From assembly GCA_030268105.1 (NCBI GenBank), contig BSDZ01000080.1, positions 5,567,501 through 5,631,500 on the forward strand: 64,000 bases of DNA. The letters are read 5' to 3'. Below are positions 46,195 through 59,928 of the stretch, piece after piece (the first letter of the stretch is position 1; every line of letters begins with the position of its first letter). A program made the translations under genes and the position numbers. The DNA is from Volvox africanus (taxonomy: Eukaryota > Chlorophyta > Chlorophyceae > Chlamydomonadales > Volvocaceae). Below the pieces are notes generated by a model. The model did not search any database, was not told where the DNA came from, and saw nothing but the letters and a program-made list of their open reading frames with translations.

Positions 46195-49100
46195 TGTGGG
46201 TCATTTGGAATGACGGGCTGGCGGATGGACCAACGGATGGATAGAGGGATTCACCCTGACACGTAAGTGGATAGATAATAGACGGTTTGCCTTAGAAATA
46301 ATTGTCTGACGTTGTGAGCAGAGCGTTACGGGACATCCGGCATTGCCGGGCGATGGATCATCACGGAGATATCGACCTTTGCAGATTTCTGGATGTCACA
46401 ACAGCCTTCACGCTCCTTATTTTCAAACGTATCCTTGGAATGCCCGCGAATATACCAGAAAACCTGAGGTCACAAAGCAGTGGACGTAGTTTAAAACATC
46501 GTACATAGAAGGGCGGGGGAGTACAGGGGGATGTTGTCTGCATGTGTGCACGAGAAGTGGTGTCCGCAAACTCTGGCGGTACCTTCACCTTGAGCGGGGT
46601 GAGACACAGCTTTTCCCAAATCCATACGCCGCGACCCAGGCAGACACTCAGAAGTCATTGTTTGCGTTGGGTCGACGGGTTCGCATTTCGGTTCGTATTC
46701 ACATCAGCCTCGGACCACTGACGCCTTACCCGGTACATTATGGGGTATGTCGCAGTGATATTGTGGCTGTAGTAGCAGCACAACGCAAACGGCACGGGCA
46801 AGGCCCTAGTGTTCATGAAATACGATCGCACGAACAGGCATATACACCCTGACTAGGGTCCTTCAGTGGATGGCGCGCAGGTGTGGTGATTTCATGTTTA
46901 GGTTTGAGGATTGCGAGTCCTAACCTACTGTTAATACAAGCTAGTACAACCTAGCACGCCCCATCACATTCACTGGCGGCCGGTTGCCTGTGTTTGTACT
47001 TCATTGCTAAAGGTCAAGCCCTTCCAAATGACCGTAGATTCTCGTGAGCAATGGCAGCCGACAACAAGAGGAAGGTTTGGCAAAAACGCTCATGTAAATT
47101 TGACAGTGTCGTAAATTTGTAATATATCACTGGCATGGCGCTTCGGTCTGGGCACTGTTCGTTTGAAATGCGCTATGGTGCTGCACCTGGTGCTCTCAGG
47201 TCCCCGGAAATGCCCCGTCTTGCAATTACAGTTTAGCTTGAGCATTAAGACAACGCCGTGAATGGCCGCAACCTCTTCCATGCCTGCGGTTCCGCTACCT
47301 GGCTACATCGCATACTAACGAATACACTGTATCCCGTTCTTCACTTACATACAATGTCGTTAAGAAATCTGAGTTGACAGCAGCAGCTGACACCGAGGCG
47401 GTTTTAGCGAGGGCTTGACCCAAGCCCCCTAAGCGCGTCAGGACCTGGCCACGTTGCACCAGTGTCGTAGAGTATCGCCAGCCCGAACTGCAGCGGAAAC
47501 ATGGGGCTCCGCAAATGCTATAAATCTCAACTGCGGTGTGGATATATTTGCTTGCTTAGTCAGTCCAGTCCAGATGCCTGCCATCGGTTTGAGCAAGACT
47601 TTGGAGTAGGTGTGCTGCAAAAGCCTCCGTCGAGATTTCAGACTTCGATGAAGACTTAAAATGTCGCATATGACACAACAACCCATAGCCATAACGCAAA
47701 TGCTCCTGACTCCCATGTCAAATGGGGAGTCCACATCACTGTATCGGTATGGTACTTAACCCTAATGCAGCTGCATAGCCAGCAGTGGGCCAGATGTACC
47801 CCATTACAGAAGAGGACACAACTGGTAAGGCACGACACTGTGTCCCTCCAAAGTTCCTCCATTGGCTGAGGGTGAACGTGCTCCCGATGTTTATGGACGG
47901 CGAGGACCCCGGATACAGTGACTTGCGAGCCGACCAGGACTGGAGTTGGGGCCGCCGTTGATCCAGTAAATCCCACTGGATGTTGGTGAGTGCTGAAAAA
48001 ACACTGATTTCGGAGATGTAACATGGGTAAACGGGTGAGGGTGTCCCGAAATGCAGGGGAAGATAGGGACTGCCAGGCAGTGGCCACGGGTGAAGCATAG
48101 CACCCCTATCCCACCCCACACCAAGAAGAGGCAACATCTTAGAATACCACACCTGCCCATACCGTTCAGTGAATGTCCTCCATACGACAGGACTGTTTGC
48201 TACGCCGGGGATGGAAACAGGACCTCATGCATGAGAGCGGGAGAGCTCTTCCCTTGACATAGCCACCATATGGCAAACCTAAAGCATCACGATTTAACCG
48301 CAAAATAAATCCCGAGACGTGGGCACGACATGCGTTATAGCAATTCGCGTTGCTAAGTGCGTTGCAGCACAGTAAAACGAAAGTTGCACGACAGTGAGCA
48401 GCTGCAGCGCCAGCTCACATCTTTACGTATATTTTTTCCCAGCGCACTTCCGCACTGCAAATGAATATAACGAGGACGTCATCTCCAGTACCCAAAATCC
48501 AACAGCTGGCGCCGGAAGCGATGGCCTTATACACATAGGCATCGCGAAGGACATATGATTGAAAGCCGAAACACTGATGCACATGAGTACACTATAACGC
48601 ATCGTTCAACGGCCTAACACACAAAAGCGTTCCACAATGCCCTAATGCGCCTAGAATGGCCTTATGAGCAGGAGAATAATCTCCTCATTAGGATTTGGGT
48701 AACCTCGTTATAGCCCACGCCAAACGCGTATCATTTCGTACGCATGCATATGTGGCGACAAGGTGGACCCTATCAGTGCGACGAGGACGCTTCTCCAGAC
48801 GCCAACAGAGGGGTCCTTGTAGGTTGTACCCCAAACAGTGCACGAGCCGTTTTTGTATCGCAAACGCAGGAGCACAAGGCAGTAGGAGGCAAGCTGAGAC
48901 GACAATCATGCCTTAGGACAACCCCAAGTCGCAGGCATGTCTCCGCCATGTCGCAGCAAGCCGGCACGCAAGCAGACAGGTGTAAGGGGAAGTTAGCACC
49001 CCCCGATCGTCATCCCCCCACCCTAAGCTCCCGCCCCGCCCTACCGCCCACCAGTGGTACATGGCTTACGAGAGAATTTAACCGTAAAATGGATACAGCA

Positions 49101-49932
49101 GGAGTGGCCTACATGAATCAGTTCATACCAGAACACCAGAGGGAAGATAGGTATCATAAGGTACCTCTCGCAACCTATCAATCTGCTTCCAGCGTGCCTT
49201 CCAAACACCATCACCACATCAACAATTGCTTCACAGCTACATAACACCGCATACTCGTTCGCATGAAGGCTCGACCCTGATTCCGCTTGCGCATCTCATA
49301 CCACACCGCATGCTAACACAGATCCATGTGCGTATGGCTTCGACACGAAGAAGAGACACAAGTCGAAAGAAACACATGCGCTGCTATTTTTGTAAAGCCA
49401 GGCACGGCCTTGGGAGAAGACAGTCAGGTGGCTAGGTCGTAACTCCTACAGATGGGCCGTGGGCCATGAATGCCGGGCTGCGAATATATCATGCCTCCGC
49501 TGGAGTGCTCAGCCGAAGACAATACTGCTTTTGATGTGCTCAGGAGTGTGCATGCGGCGGCCGGTGGCTTGGCGAGGCGAGGGTGATGAGTTCGACGCCA
49601 GCGTTGGAGAGGACACGGCGGGAACATCCATGTCGCCGTACAGCGCCACGTTTTTAATGCCCTGAGAGCCAGATAGAACCAGTGGCAGGTTTATTCATTC
49701 AATACGTGGGCCCGATGCGCGGCCAAAAGAATACATCATGTTACGATGACCGACAGGGTGCGGATGAAAGGGCCGCAGTGAGCGTTGGCCCCATTCGAGG
49801 ACACCAGAAAAGCACCCCTGAATCAAATCACGAGCTCGCCAGACTTTTGATTGTGACTGGGTGCCCCTGCTGGGCGAACGTGTGGCGTCATGTCCATCCA
49901 TACAACAGCTCAACTAACCATACTGCCAAATA
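46195..49932. other. Unrecognised region with one dispersed repeat
   Basis: About 3.7 kb between the metallopeptidase-like gene (ends 46194, plus) and the calcyphosin-like gene (ends 49933, minus). Apart from repeat R1 copy B I see no supported gene. Frames up to 166 residues exist (for example 48744-49244) but lack family features and overlap others. Confidence 0.45.
47814..48120 (-). repeat. Dispersed repeat R1, copy B
   Basis: Minus-strand copy of the repeat at 42081-42422, sharing the same outer words (GTGGGATAG and TCGTGCCTTACCAGTTGTGT) and the middle word CAGTGGGAT...CTGGATCAACGGCGGCC. It is about 30 bp shorter. No coding frame is shared by the copies in a consistent way. Confidence 0.8.
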
Positions 49933-52900
49933 TCAATCCCCCAATCCGCCTCTAAAGCTTCTCTGAACCCCAAACCCAGCTTCCTGTCTCCATTCCCCTC
50001 GCAGCTTTGCGATGTGGCTCCCCCTCACCGTCAGGCCCTGCTCTGTCAGCTTGGCCTTGACAGCAGCCAAGTCCTTCACATCCACATCGAAGTCATCTGT
50101 CACCTCCACAACTTTCTGCGCGGCCCAACAGAGGAAGAATTGTCCGCCCAAGATGCAAAAGAAATATTTCATATCAAAATTGACACAATGCAGGATACTG
50201 ACTGCTTCTGAATGAACTCGGCGCACGTGTGGTGAAGGAACCAAATCTACGCTGCGGGCTCTTTCGGTGGGACACAACAGCGCACTGAGTTATCGTTAAG
50301 CTTTCCGACGATCCGCCGGCGCCATACCTAGGGATGGCTCGTGGTTTATGTGAAGTAGATGATACAATCGGTGTCGGAAGAGGGTTTCCAGGACCTCCCA
50401 CACCATCATAGCCATCTTCCCAAACAGGCTGATGACAGGTAATCTCTAGCCGTGGATCCCTTGACCAGCCCCGCTGCAACCTTGGGCCCTGCGCTCCAGC
50501 CTCACCTGCTTGTCGTCGTCAAACACCACCAGCACCCGCTTGCAGGTGGTGTTGGCGCACCAACCCTCTCCCCCGCTCACGTGCCACACATTCCGCATCA
50601 TGAGCTCGAAGTAGTCGTCGCCATTCGGGCCCTCATCGATGTTAGAAGAGATCATCCTACGCGCAACCCAATGCGAGGCATGACAAGTTAAGGTGACGTG
50701 GATTTGGAGCAACCGTTATAACTGTAATCGCTTTTGAGTTAAGGACCACGGATACCGGTGGTGATGGCGTACTGGGGAAGGTAGGGTGGGGCCAACTCGA
50801 GGATGCTACCTTAGGGTACCTGGTTTCACTCCCAGGGTGGTAATAAAGAGTTCATAGCACATGTTTCTTTGGACTGCGCGGGTGGCGTCTTTTGGCTGAC
50901 GCACCTGTGGTTGTCACCTGCTACCCCGTAATGCCCACCAGGTGTGCCACAAGCCAGGTCTTCGCACGAACTTTGGAAGTCACTCCTGAACTTCAACTTT
51001 CCTTCGCTGTTACTGCATATTAACCCCCTTCTAGGGGGTTGATAACAACTGCCATTACGTCCAATACTCAATCTTTACCTTGGTCTGGGCCCGCTTGGCC
51101 AGGGTCTGGACCCAAGGACAAGCGACCTATCCATGATGATCGACCTCCTTCACCTCAAATACTGGTGCATCCGCACCCCACAGCGCATCAGTGCCTACCA
51201 ATGATATCATCAAAGCACGCCCCAAAATATACTGCCTTCGAGCCATTGTCCCGCAATATTCCATTTCAGAAAGCCATCAGCACCCGCATTGTCCGGATAC
51301 GACCCCGGCACGCAACTTTCCACCCCGCCAGACGCTTCCCTTCATGACTAACCTTATGAATGCATAGCCTCCCACCGTCCCCAGAACTCACGTGTAGTAG
51401 GCCTGGAACTCGTCAAAGTCGACCTGGTTGTCCCCACGATGGCCACCATCTGCCGACTCGAACACGCCGAGGAACTCCAGAAGCACCTAACAATGCACGT
51501 ACAAGTTTCATTACACAAATGAAGATGGAAATTTTGGATACAAAATTTAGGACTTTAAAACCCTAGATTGACAGGCGATGGATGGCCACTTACACAGCAG
51601 ATAAGACTGCAAAACGTCTTGTATGACGTAAGGCTAAAAGCCTCGTTATTTCCTTTAGTGGTCTTCAGGGCTATCGGACATCACGCAGCCGGAGACGCAC
51701 CATCTGCCATATTACCCAATCAAAACCTGTAACCCTTTTTTACGCACGCTAAAAAATCCGCTCCGTCTTTTTGCGCATTCGACAAGCCATTAGCTGGAAC
51801 CCTGAACATGTCTGGTCAACCGGAGCTGTTTGATGTTCATGCCCTCCTGTCTTCCGGCCAGCCGCGTTCACAACGGGCCGCCATCGGTCCTTGCCCACAT
51901 CCATACCCACCATACGCTGTGACTTCACTCCCGCAATCACGTCAGGGTGACGCGACGCGTCGTAACGGCGTTCCAGATCTGCCAAGGTCACCTTTCCGTC
52001 CCCTGTGATGTCCAAAACCTGCAAGTAAAGCAACCCCCAACATTTCATTACCAAAACTATGACCAAAACAAAAGCACCACTCTTCGTACGCATGTAACGC
52101 AGGGCGCAGCATGGCAGAGAGCACGGCCTTGGGTTTGAGAACAAGAGCATGCAACCTCCTGCCGCTCGAATGCGCTTCATGCGCACACAGCTTCCGGCCT
52201 CCTCGGCTTCTATACATCCCATAGGCCATGGCATGTCGCCATTGGGCGCTCCAGGTCCTCCTTTGCATGGAGACCCCAGTCCGTTAACAACCCAGTCCAT
52301 TTTCTACGAGGCGCACCTTGAAACAGCGCTTAACCATGTCCAGACGACGCTCGGTGAGCTCCCCACGAATCCCGCCCAGCAACTCATCGAACATGATGAA
52401 ACCGTTCGCGTCACGATCAAATTTGCGGAACAGGCGCGTCATATCGGCCTCGGACAATTGGAGCTTCATCTCCTGGAGACCCTTCTTGAATTCGTCGTAC
52501 GCTACGACGTACGGTCATACACGGAAGGAATACCGAGCGCAGCAAAAACTGTCTCTGAAATATCCTCCGTTTACCCATCCGTGCAAGCCGTAAATAGGCC
52601 GCCGACATCCATTGGTATATAGGCAGATTCAATTGTAAGCAAGGCAATGTTGGGACCTCTAGGCTAGAATATTCACAAGAAGCGACGAGAGGCAATTTAT
52701 CACCTTCCACGAATGTAGAAAATGTGGGGGGGGACTCAGAATCTTCTCCGTTCGTGCGGCCCTAGGATCAAACAATCTGTACGATTTTCCGTGCAAACGT
52801 GGAAAACCTTAATGCTCACCCTGCGCCCTTACCGAGCTTGCGGTCCCCGTTCTCGTCCATGGAGCGAAACTTCTTGCCAATGCTGATGATGCCGTGGGTC

Positions 52901-53909
52901 CCACGGAGTTTCAAGGCAGCCTAACGGATGAGGTTCGGGAAGCGGATGTGGTTACGGAGATGGGCGATTTGGGTCAGGAAGACGAGTGGGCAGATGAACG
53001 TCTGAATTGACACGTGCACTATCCAGATCATTAAAATGCACGTAGGACAGGAATCCGCCGGCCAAACCCCTGACATGATTGAGGTGTGGTGCCGAGTACG
53101 AGAACCGTGAGAGCTAACGGGATGGGCGCAGCGGCCATTGTAAGGTTTCTAGCAAAACGCGGCATGTAGGGACTCAGGCCAGAAGAGGTTTTAACTTGCA
53201 GACAAGCCTTCCATAACTTACTTTAAACGCCTCCAAGGCAACATCGGTATTTTTTTCGGCATCTTCTTCTCCTTCAACGACTGGTGGCAGCTCGGCCTCT
53301 GCTGCTGTTTGGTAACGCAGGAGAGGAAGCGTTGGAGCCCAGATAACGTCACCGAGGGAACAGACGCTTTCAACGAGATATGAAGGATTGTTACATCGGA
53401 TACCTCGCAACCGCCAAATTTTGACATCTTTAGACCCGCCCTATGTCGGGTATGAAAACCCAATCCATCCCGCTTGATCGCTAGGCCTACCCGCTTTAGC
53501 TCGTTGTGCCTCAGACGCAAGTTCCAGTTTCTGAAAAACAAAACAAAACAAAAATAGGAGCATTATGCAGAGATTAAGACTAAACATGCGCCGCTGGCGA
53601 ACGGACCTTCAACATGGTGCTAATTGCCTCCCGCACGTCAGGTGCATCAGTTGCACCAGTAATGGACCCAATTGCCTGAAGCTTAAGAATCTCCAAGGAT
53701 GGGACTTCATCCACTGACGCTGCCTGCTCAACTTCCGAGACGGTCTCTGCAGCAGCTATCTGAGCAGCAGCTACTTCATCTTCTGGAGTCGGTGTCGTTA
53801 AAGGTTTGCCAGGACTTAAAGGTGGCTCCCCCCCAAAGCTTATGCTTGAATGACCGCCGGGTGGTGCCTGGACGCGTGTCGCATTGCGGGTTGGATTAAG
53901 TGCAGACAT
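49933..53909 (-). CDS. Calcyphosin-like EF-hand calcium-binding protein (nine predicted exons)
   Basis: Predicted exons on the minus strand are 53909-53607, 53530-53491, 53304-53222, 52920-52833, 52501-52317, 52018-51911, 51486-51392, 50656-50506 and 50115-49933 (411 residues); all phases agree. Loops are EF1 DENGDRKLAYDE (about residues 164-175), EF2 DRDANGFIMFDE (about 200-211), EF3 DITGDGKVTLAD (about 236-247) and a degenerate EF4 around GDNQVDFDEF. The calcyphosin signature GTHGIISIGKKFR precedes EF1, and DDYFELMMRNVWHVSGGEGW follows EF4, as in family members from ciliated organisms. An N-terminal segment of about 140 residues (VQAPPGGHSSISFG, then acidic and alanine-rich) is extra compared with animal calcyphosin. 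A flagellar role is likely in an alga but is inferred. Weakest joint: GTCCGT donor at 53606. Confidence 0.85.
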
Positions 53910-56900
53910 TTTTCGTCACAAGAACTATGATTGCGTTATGTATAACGATAGATTTCGACAAAGAATAAGAGTTCTCCGAATTCGTTTATTGATGCTGCTG
54001 AGGATCCGTCTCCCGCCCGCACTGCCGTACTCTGTACCTGGCAAGGCAGCGTAAGAACGATAACTTTCGAGCTCCGTCCTCGACGCAGGAAAAATGTAAA
54101 CATTGCATTGTTACGTATAAGATGTAAGGCAAGACCACAGCTCACACGATAGCATTACCTATAGCCTGAATCGCAAACTTAGTTTTTCGCCGTGACTTGC
54201 ACGCACTCCAGGAGACCCGGCGCGGGTGCAAGTTGTAACGTGATCGGTACCGATACTTTTAAATGTTGCTGCTTCTAGGAGGGTAACCAAGTTGATAACA
54301 TGAACCTCTGTTCGAACCTGAGTTACAATAAGGAAGGATCACTTTTGCTGTTTCCAATTGCAGCCGTAGCCGCACTAGAGTGTCACTTTAAGGCACAGCA
54401 TCGTTTCTGATGGGGGGGCCTTGGTGCTCATTCCTCCTGGTGCTGTCTGTGTTAGTGTCGTGTCAGATTTGAACTTAAGGTTTGCTTGCTGGTGACTTGT
54501 TTTGTTTTCCGTTTCCTGCCTGCGCCTCTTAAAGTGGCAGGAGATGTACCCGGTGACTCTACTCCTGTGCTTCCCAGGAATCTGCCGTAGCCTGCTGACG
54601 CGAACCACCTAGTATCTCGAGAGGTCTTTGGGGCAGAATCTTCAGGCAGGTTTGACCAGGTGTGGAGAATACTTCAAACAAGTTTTGTCGTGGTTAAAAC
54701 TGGAGAAGATGAAGTGATTTGCAAGCTTATCCTGAAGGAAAGGGCAGAAGACGTGCATAGAACCGTGGAACGAGCATGACCTTTGAACGCCGGCTGGCTC
54801 CTCTATGTAGCTAGTATGTATGTCCAAATCGTAGCCACGAGCAGCTAACCAAATTATAAACTTCATAAGTTGTGGCTACGTACGCTTGGTTACATAGCAG
54901 CTTTGGTCGCCCTGGAAGGCCGCGTCTAGTGGCGCAGCCCAGCAGTGCAGCCCCCTGGTGCAGTCCGTGTGTGAAAGCGCAACACCTGGTGAAGGCTGCC
55001 AGATGTGCCCAACTCGTTGCCCAAAGGATGCGCAACTAATTGTGGTGCAGTGTGCAAAATAAATGCACAGCTATGTACATGCTTGCAGATGGGGTTCAGG
55101 AGGCTGCTCTGTGGATGGATGAGTGAGTGCGCTTGGCGTGTGGCTTAGGAACGTGTTACCCCACCCGAGTTGAGTGCACCAGCTGTCATGCAATGAATAC
55201 TTTCCAGGCGTGGGTACCTAATTCGAACCCGATCCACAACGCTTAATTCGATAATGACCTGACGCAATACATACACTCCTTTCCACGAGCATTTCCAGTT
55301 GCACCTTCTAATGCCGTGCACCTGTCCTGCCGAACCATTTACAGACCCTTGATGCGCAGGGCCCTGGGGGTTACTATTTGCGAAGAGGGGCTCCGCTTTC
55401 CTATGTGTTCCATTCATTACACTCAAAACCTCCTTCCGTGCAGGGTTGGCTCCTTTTGCTGCGAGCAATTCCAAACCGTCTCCCGTTATATCCCTTTCTT
55501 CCCCGGCATAACTTACCGGGGCCTTTGATCACCGTTCAGCTGCAACCACTGGCATCTCATCCTGTATTCTTCCATGTTATCAGTCCATCATTACCCTCCT
55601 TCCCTTCATTATTCTGCTTCAAGCAAAACCACGGTAAGCTGCTTCACGAAGTCCACCATGCTTAGTCTACTTCATCATGGTACTAATTTACAAGCTGCCA
55701 TTTGTGGCTTCAATTTAACCGTGTACATTATCACGCTTACTTTTACGTTCGGGTTCGGGTTCGGTCCTACGTTTGGGTTCGGTGTTCGTCTAACACCAGG
55801 TTAACTTTGGCTTGTCTTGTAAGGAGGTTTTGTTGGCGTTATGTACGAGAAAACAAAGAAAGCTAACGCTGGGTTGGCTGTCTGCACGGCACTGCACAAC
55901 CCAAGGGTCACCATTGAGCAGCAGGTCGTGCAGCAAGCCCCTGGACCGCCGCCCAGCAGCCAATAAGTTTTATAACCACGTCACATGACTCGGTCATATG
56001 CTGCTGCAAAAATGTGCTCCGGCATCGTAGGCAGCTGGATACTTGGACCTTCCCAAGTAACAAACATAAGCTTGTGCTCTAAATGGAGGAGAGGAAAGGT
56101 TAGGAGTCCTCCCGCTGTATACACAGCTCCATATTAACTTTCCAGCCAGAGTATTGCCAACACGGATCAACCACTCACGAATGCCATCATCCTCGTTCTC
56201 TATCTTGGTCAGCCTCCTCGATAGTTCCCTATTAGTGTCAAATACAAACACCTAACGTGTCTTGTATGTGCCATCCACCGTTTCCCATTACTATTGAATG
56301 AAGCCGACGGGCAACTTCTTCAATGCGTAGGCTTTTCAGTCCTTTGCACGCCATGAAGCGTCTACGCCCATCACTACCAGAGCGTCTCCGCAAAGACAGA
56401 CCGGCTAAATCAATACAACCATCAACCAGGTCAGGAGGTGAATTTCGAGGAGGGCCCCTTAAAGGCTAGGCTAGGTGGGCGATGTCACTGCTGCCCGGAT
56501 CGTCTAATCTGGGCCAGCATCATTAAACGGTGGCATCTGGCATCCATGTCGTTGTGCAGTAGTTGAAGCAGGCTCTGAATAGTGCTCCGTTCGCAAAAAA
56601 CAGTAGGCCGAAGCCACATCGCACAAAGTGAAGCACACTTTATACGTTTAAGCCCAAATAGGACACCCTAAATAAAAACCCTAAAACCCAAATATACCCC
56701 CGTCCAAACACACCGTGTCGCGCCTTACACCGAGTCATATCTCGTGTCCTAAGATTGGGGTCCTTTTGCTCTAGGTGTTGACCGATAACAGTAAGGGCTC
56801 AAGAGGTGAGCGGCAGTGAGAGGCGCAAGATTCAGAGCCCACTGGATAAGAGGACAAAAGCCAACTCACTGCCTTTTGCTCTCATAATGTCGCCCTGTAG

Positions 56901-57030
56901 GCAAGGAAGGTACGCGCCCGCCTGGACCTCCAATAGCCGCTGACTACGCACAGGAGACCCCTCATATCCGGCCAGCCAGCAACGCGCCGCGTCACCAGGC
57001 CTGCGAGGCCACGCCATCGCATCACCCCAC
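53910..57030. other. Spacer between calcyphosin-like gene start and RRP45 end
   Basis: About 3.1 kb. The first few hundred bases should contain the calcyphosin-like promoter and 5' untranslated region. The rest shows no supported gene. It contains a short GGGTTC-rich stretch (about 55748-55790) and a few CCCTAAA-like words (about 56665-56690). Confidence 0.5.
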
Positions 57031-59928
57031 TTAGGCCCCGGTCACGGCACCCGACTTGCGCTTAGGCTTCCCCGGCTTGATGGCGGCCGCCAAGTCCGGT
57101 TCCAGCTCCCCCGGGCGGGGCCAGCTGGGTGGCACCCCCGCAATTACCGCCGCAATTGATTCGAGCTCATCAAAACGAACATTGTCTTTCCCGCGCTTGT
57201 TTGCTTTCAGCAGGTGCCCACTTCCTGAGGCACCACCGCCCCCCCTGTCACCCCCAACACCTTGACCGCAGCCACCCTTCGGAACCACGACCAGCGGCCC
57301 GTACAACCGTGCACGGTGCTGCTGCTGCTGCGTCTCTGTCCCTGCCCCCACCTGCCCCATCTCATGAGGACAACCTACATCCTTCTCGGCCCCGCCACCA
57401 CCAGCACCCGAAGCTCCGCGCGCTCCTCCCGCTTCACCTGCGACCCCGTCCGCCTCCTCCGCCGTATCGTTATCATCGTCATCATCAATATCGTCATCCG
57501 CGTCCATGTTATCATCCGCGAGCGAGCTCTCGCCGGACGCCGCGGCTCCGGCTGCGACAGTAGCACCGACGGCTCCGGCTGCTGTTGCCCCGCCGGCCCC
57601 CAATATCATGACATGCCTTGCCGCAGGATCCGGGAGCCCCACCACTTGCTGGTGGCGCCGAACGCGAGCCTGGGGGAAAACGTAAGAGGGAAAAATCTCT
57701 TAGGCATCAACATCGCCGCAGCTCCACCAGTTAAGCTCTTCTCACACGCACACACACATTCTTCAGCTGGCCGCTGAACGCCCTGCCAGACATGACCTAG
57801 CCACCTACCAAGCTACCAAGCTACCTGCCCAACCAGGCATCCGTACACCGTGACCACCCTCTCGCCAGCCACTGTACAGGACTCAACCCGGCCAGGTCAA
57901 TTCCACATGCAATCGTGGCCATCCAACGCCATGAACTCTCTGCGGCCCTGCGCATAGCGCGGTAAGTCTGTCCACCCAGTGTTCACCTGGACCCTCGCCA
58001 CCTCATGCTGTTCGAGCGCCGCCTTGAGTTCCTTCGTCAGCAGCTCGGCCTTGTCCGCCGCCAGCCGCACGCAGCGCGTGAATTGCTCGGGCGTGAGACC
58101 GATGCCGTTGGCCTTGTGAACGCAACACACCTCCCGACCGGGGTTGATGACCACTGTGCACGACCCAGACGCTGCTGCGGCCTCCTTAACGGTGGGGTCC
58201 ACCACGAGCATGTCACCGCCCTGGAGAAGGCGGACAGTGCGGTGAGAGAGGTAGAGGCTGGGAAATGGCGCTTGACCAGAGATTGGGACACAAAAACCGG
58301 AGAAACCGGGGTTATTGATGTGGTCTATACATATATGGGGTCTATATCATTGGAACACTCGGGGAAGGTGAGAGGAAAGGGGCGAGACGGTGAAACCCAA
58401 GACACGAGAAGCGGATTGACGCTGGCAACGCATATCATCCGTTGACCTCGGCTGAGCAGAAAAACAACCCCCCAGACCCGCTCCCGAGACCGCCCTAAGA
58501 TCCCCTCTCCTAGGGCCAATCCTCTCCTGCGAGTGCTATTTCCTGTGCAGTACGCAGTGTACTGCCTAACTCCCCAAAACCCTCCCAAGCCGCAACCCGG
58601 CCCTGCCTCGGTACCCTTCGCTCAATCCACCATCATACAAGAATGCCCTTAATTATATCTGATCGCTGCTCAAAGCGGCTCCTCCTCGTCCCCAGGCGCT
58701 CGATCCAACGCCCAACACGTTCTACAGTTACTACCTGGCTTTCGACGATTATACTACCTGGAAAAGAGCAAACGTGACAGATACCGGCAGGTGGTGGATG
58801 GTGAGCGGTAGAGGCTCCCGGACCTCAGGGGGGTGCACCATGATCTCTGTTCCGCTCTCTCCGCCCACCTCCACCTCGGGTTTTCGGAAGGCCATAAGCG
58901 CCGACAGCGCCGACAGAAAGGCAGCATCTAGCACGTTGCCGCCGTGGTCCAACACCCGACAGTCCACTCGCAGTGCCCACACCTGCCAACAACATGAAGG
59001 GAAGGAAACAACATGAAGGCAGGCCGGAGCGACCCAAGCCACGGAGAAAAATCACATACGGAATGACCGCTTCAGGTTTCTTATAAGCATAATACGTCCG
59101 CATTCCATGGTTACCTTCCTCCCTGCTATCACGCACAACGCCTCCTGGTCCACAGCGCCACTCAGCCTTAGCCCCCGCTCGATGAGGCGGCCAACCTGTA
59201 TTGCTTCCTCGCCTAACACATGGGAGCGAAGGGACCAGAAACCAGGCTACTCGGCCGTTAGGAACAAATGGTATCGCAAGAAGAGTAGCATGCAAGCCCT
59301 TCATACCACATGACATCCATGACCAATATGCGAGGACAGGCAATTCCTCGCCCCGCAATCCCAGCTCCACCAGGTTGCCCTGCCCACCGCCTAGCCTGTG
59401 TACGGCCTCAGAACTCGCCTGGTCTGCCCGGCTCGAAAGCGGGAGAGGCCATGGGTGAGAAATCCACGTGGAAACGCAATACCCCCTCGCTGGGCTGGTC
59501 GGGGAAGGGCGTCTCGAGGTTGGCTGACACCACACTGAGCACGCGAGTGGTCCCTAGGGCCACAGTGGCACTGCAGTCGTCCAGGGAGAACTAGGAGGAT
59601 TTCCCGGGGGGGAAGGGGGAGGGCAGTGGCCGTGGAGGGGAACTGGCCAAAAAGGCTGCGTACAAACGTGGGACATACGAGACTGAAGGAAAAGGTGAAC
59701 CTTGGGGGAGTTTCGGGTGAGATACATACCTGGAACTTGGGTTTGCGCAAATCGTATGGTCGCCGGCCGTCTAACCGGCATTCCTCTGAGAGTGCCTGCG
59801 ATGGTGTAGAAACCCAGGTTGGCGACGGTGGCTGCGCGATGACAAATGGACATCTCCATCATCCAAACCTTAAGAACGAAATCCATCTCGTTTTTTGAGA
59901 TGAAGGTGTCTGCGTCACGATTCGACAT
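57031..59928 (-). CDS. RRP45: Exosome core subunit RRP45/EXOSC9 (seven predicted exons)
   Basis: Predicted exons on the minus strand are 59928-59869, 59795-59730, 59590-59419, 59212-59115, 58982-58758, 58220-57987 and 57669-57031 (497 residues); all phases agree. RRP45 is one of six RNase PH-like ring subunits of the RNA exosome, which degrades and trims RNA in nucleus and cytoplasm. Family marks are CRLDGRRPYDLRKPKFQ, GTTRVLSVVSANLETPFPD, FSPMASPAFEPGRPG, LCVIAGRKVWALRVDCRVLD, GGNVLDAAFLSALSALMAF, REPLPLTIHHLPVSVTF, LVVDPTVKEAA and GREVCCVHKANGIGLT. The intron after 59419 has a GC donor (GCGAGT). The C-terminal exon (213 codons) is alanine/glycine-rich with an acidic DDD run and a basic end, in the manner of the extended tails of EXOSC9. 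Confidence 0.9.

Noticed and set aside
48744..49244. A 166-residue plus-strand open frame
   Set aside because: No recognisable family, overlaps other frames on both strands, and lacks low-complexity or codon features of the real exons here.
55748..55790. GGGTTC-rich stretch that looks repetitive
   Set aside because: Short, irregular and without a defined unit or function.
56665..56690. CCCTAAA/CCCTAAAA words resembling an interstitial telomere
   Set aside because: Only two or three imperfect copies; far too few to call a telomeric tract.
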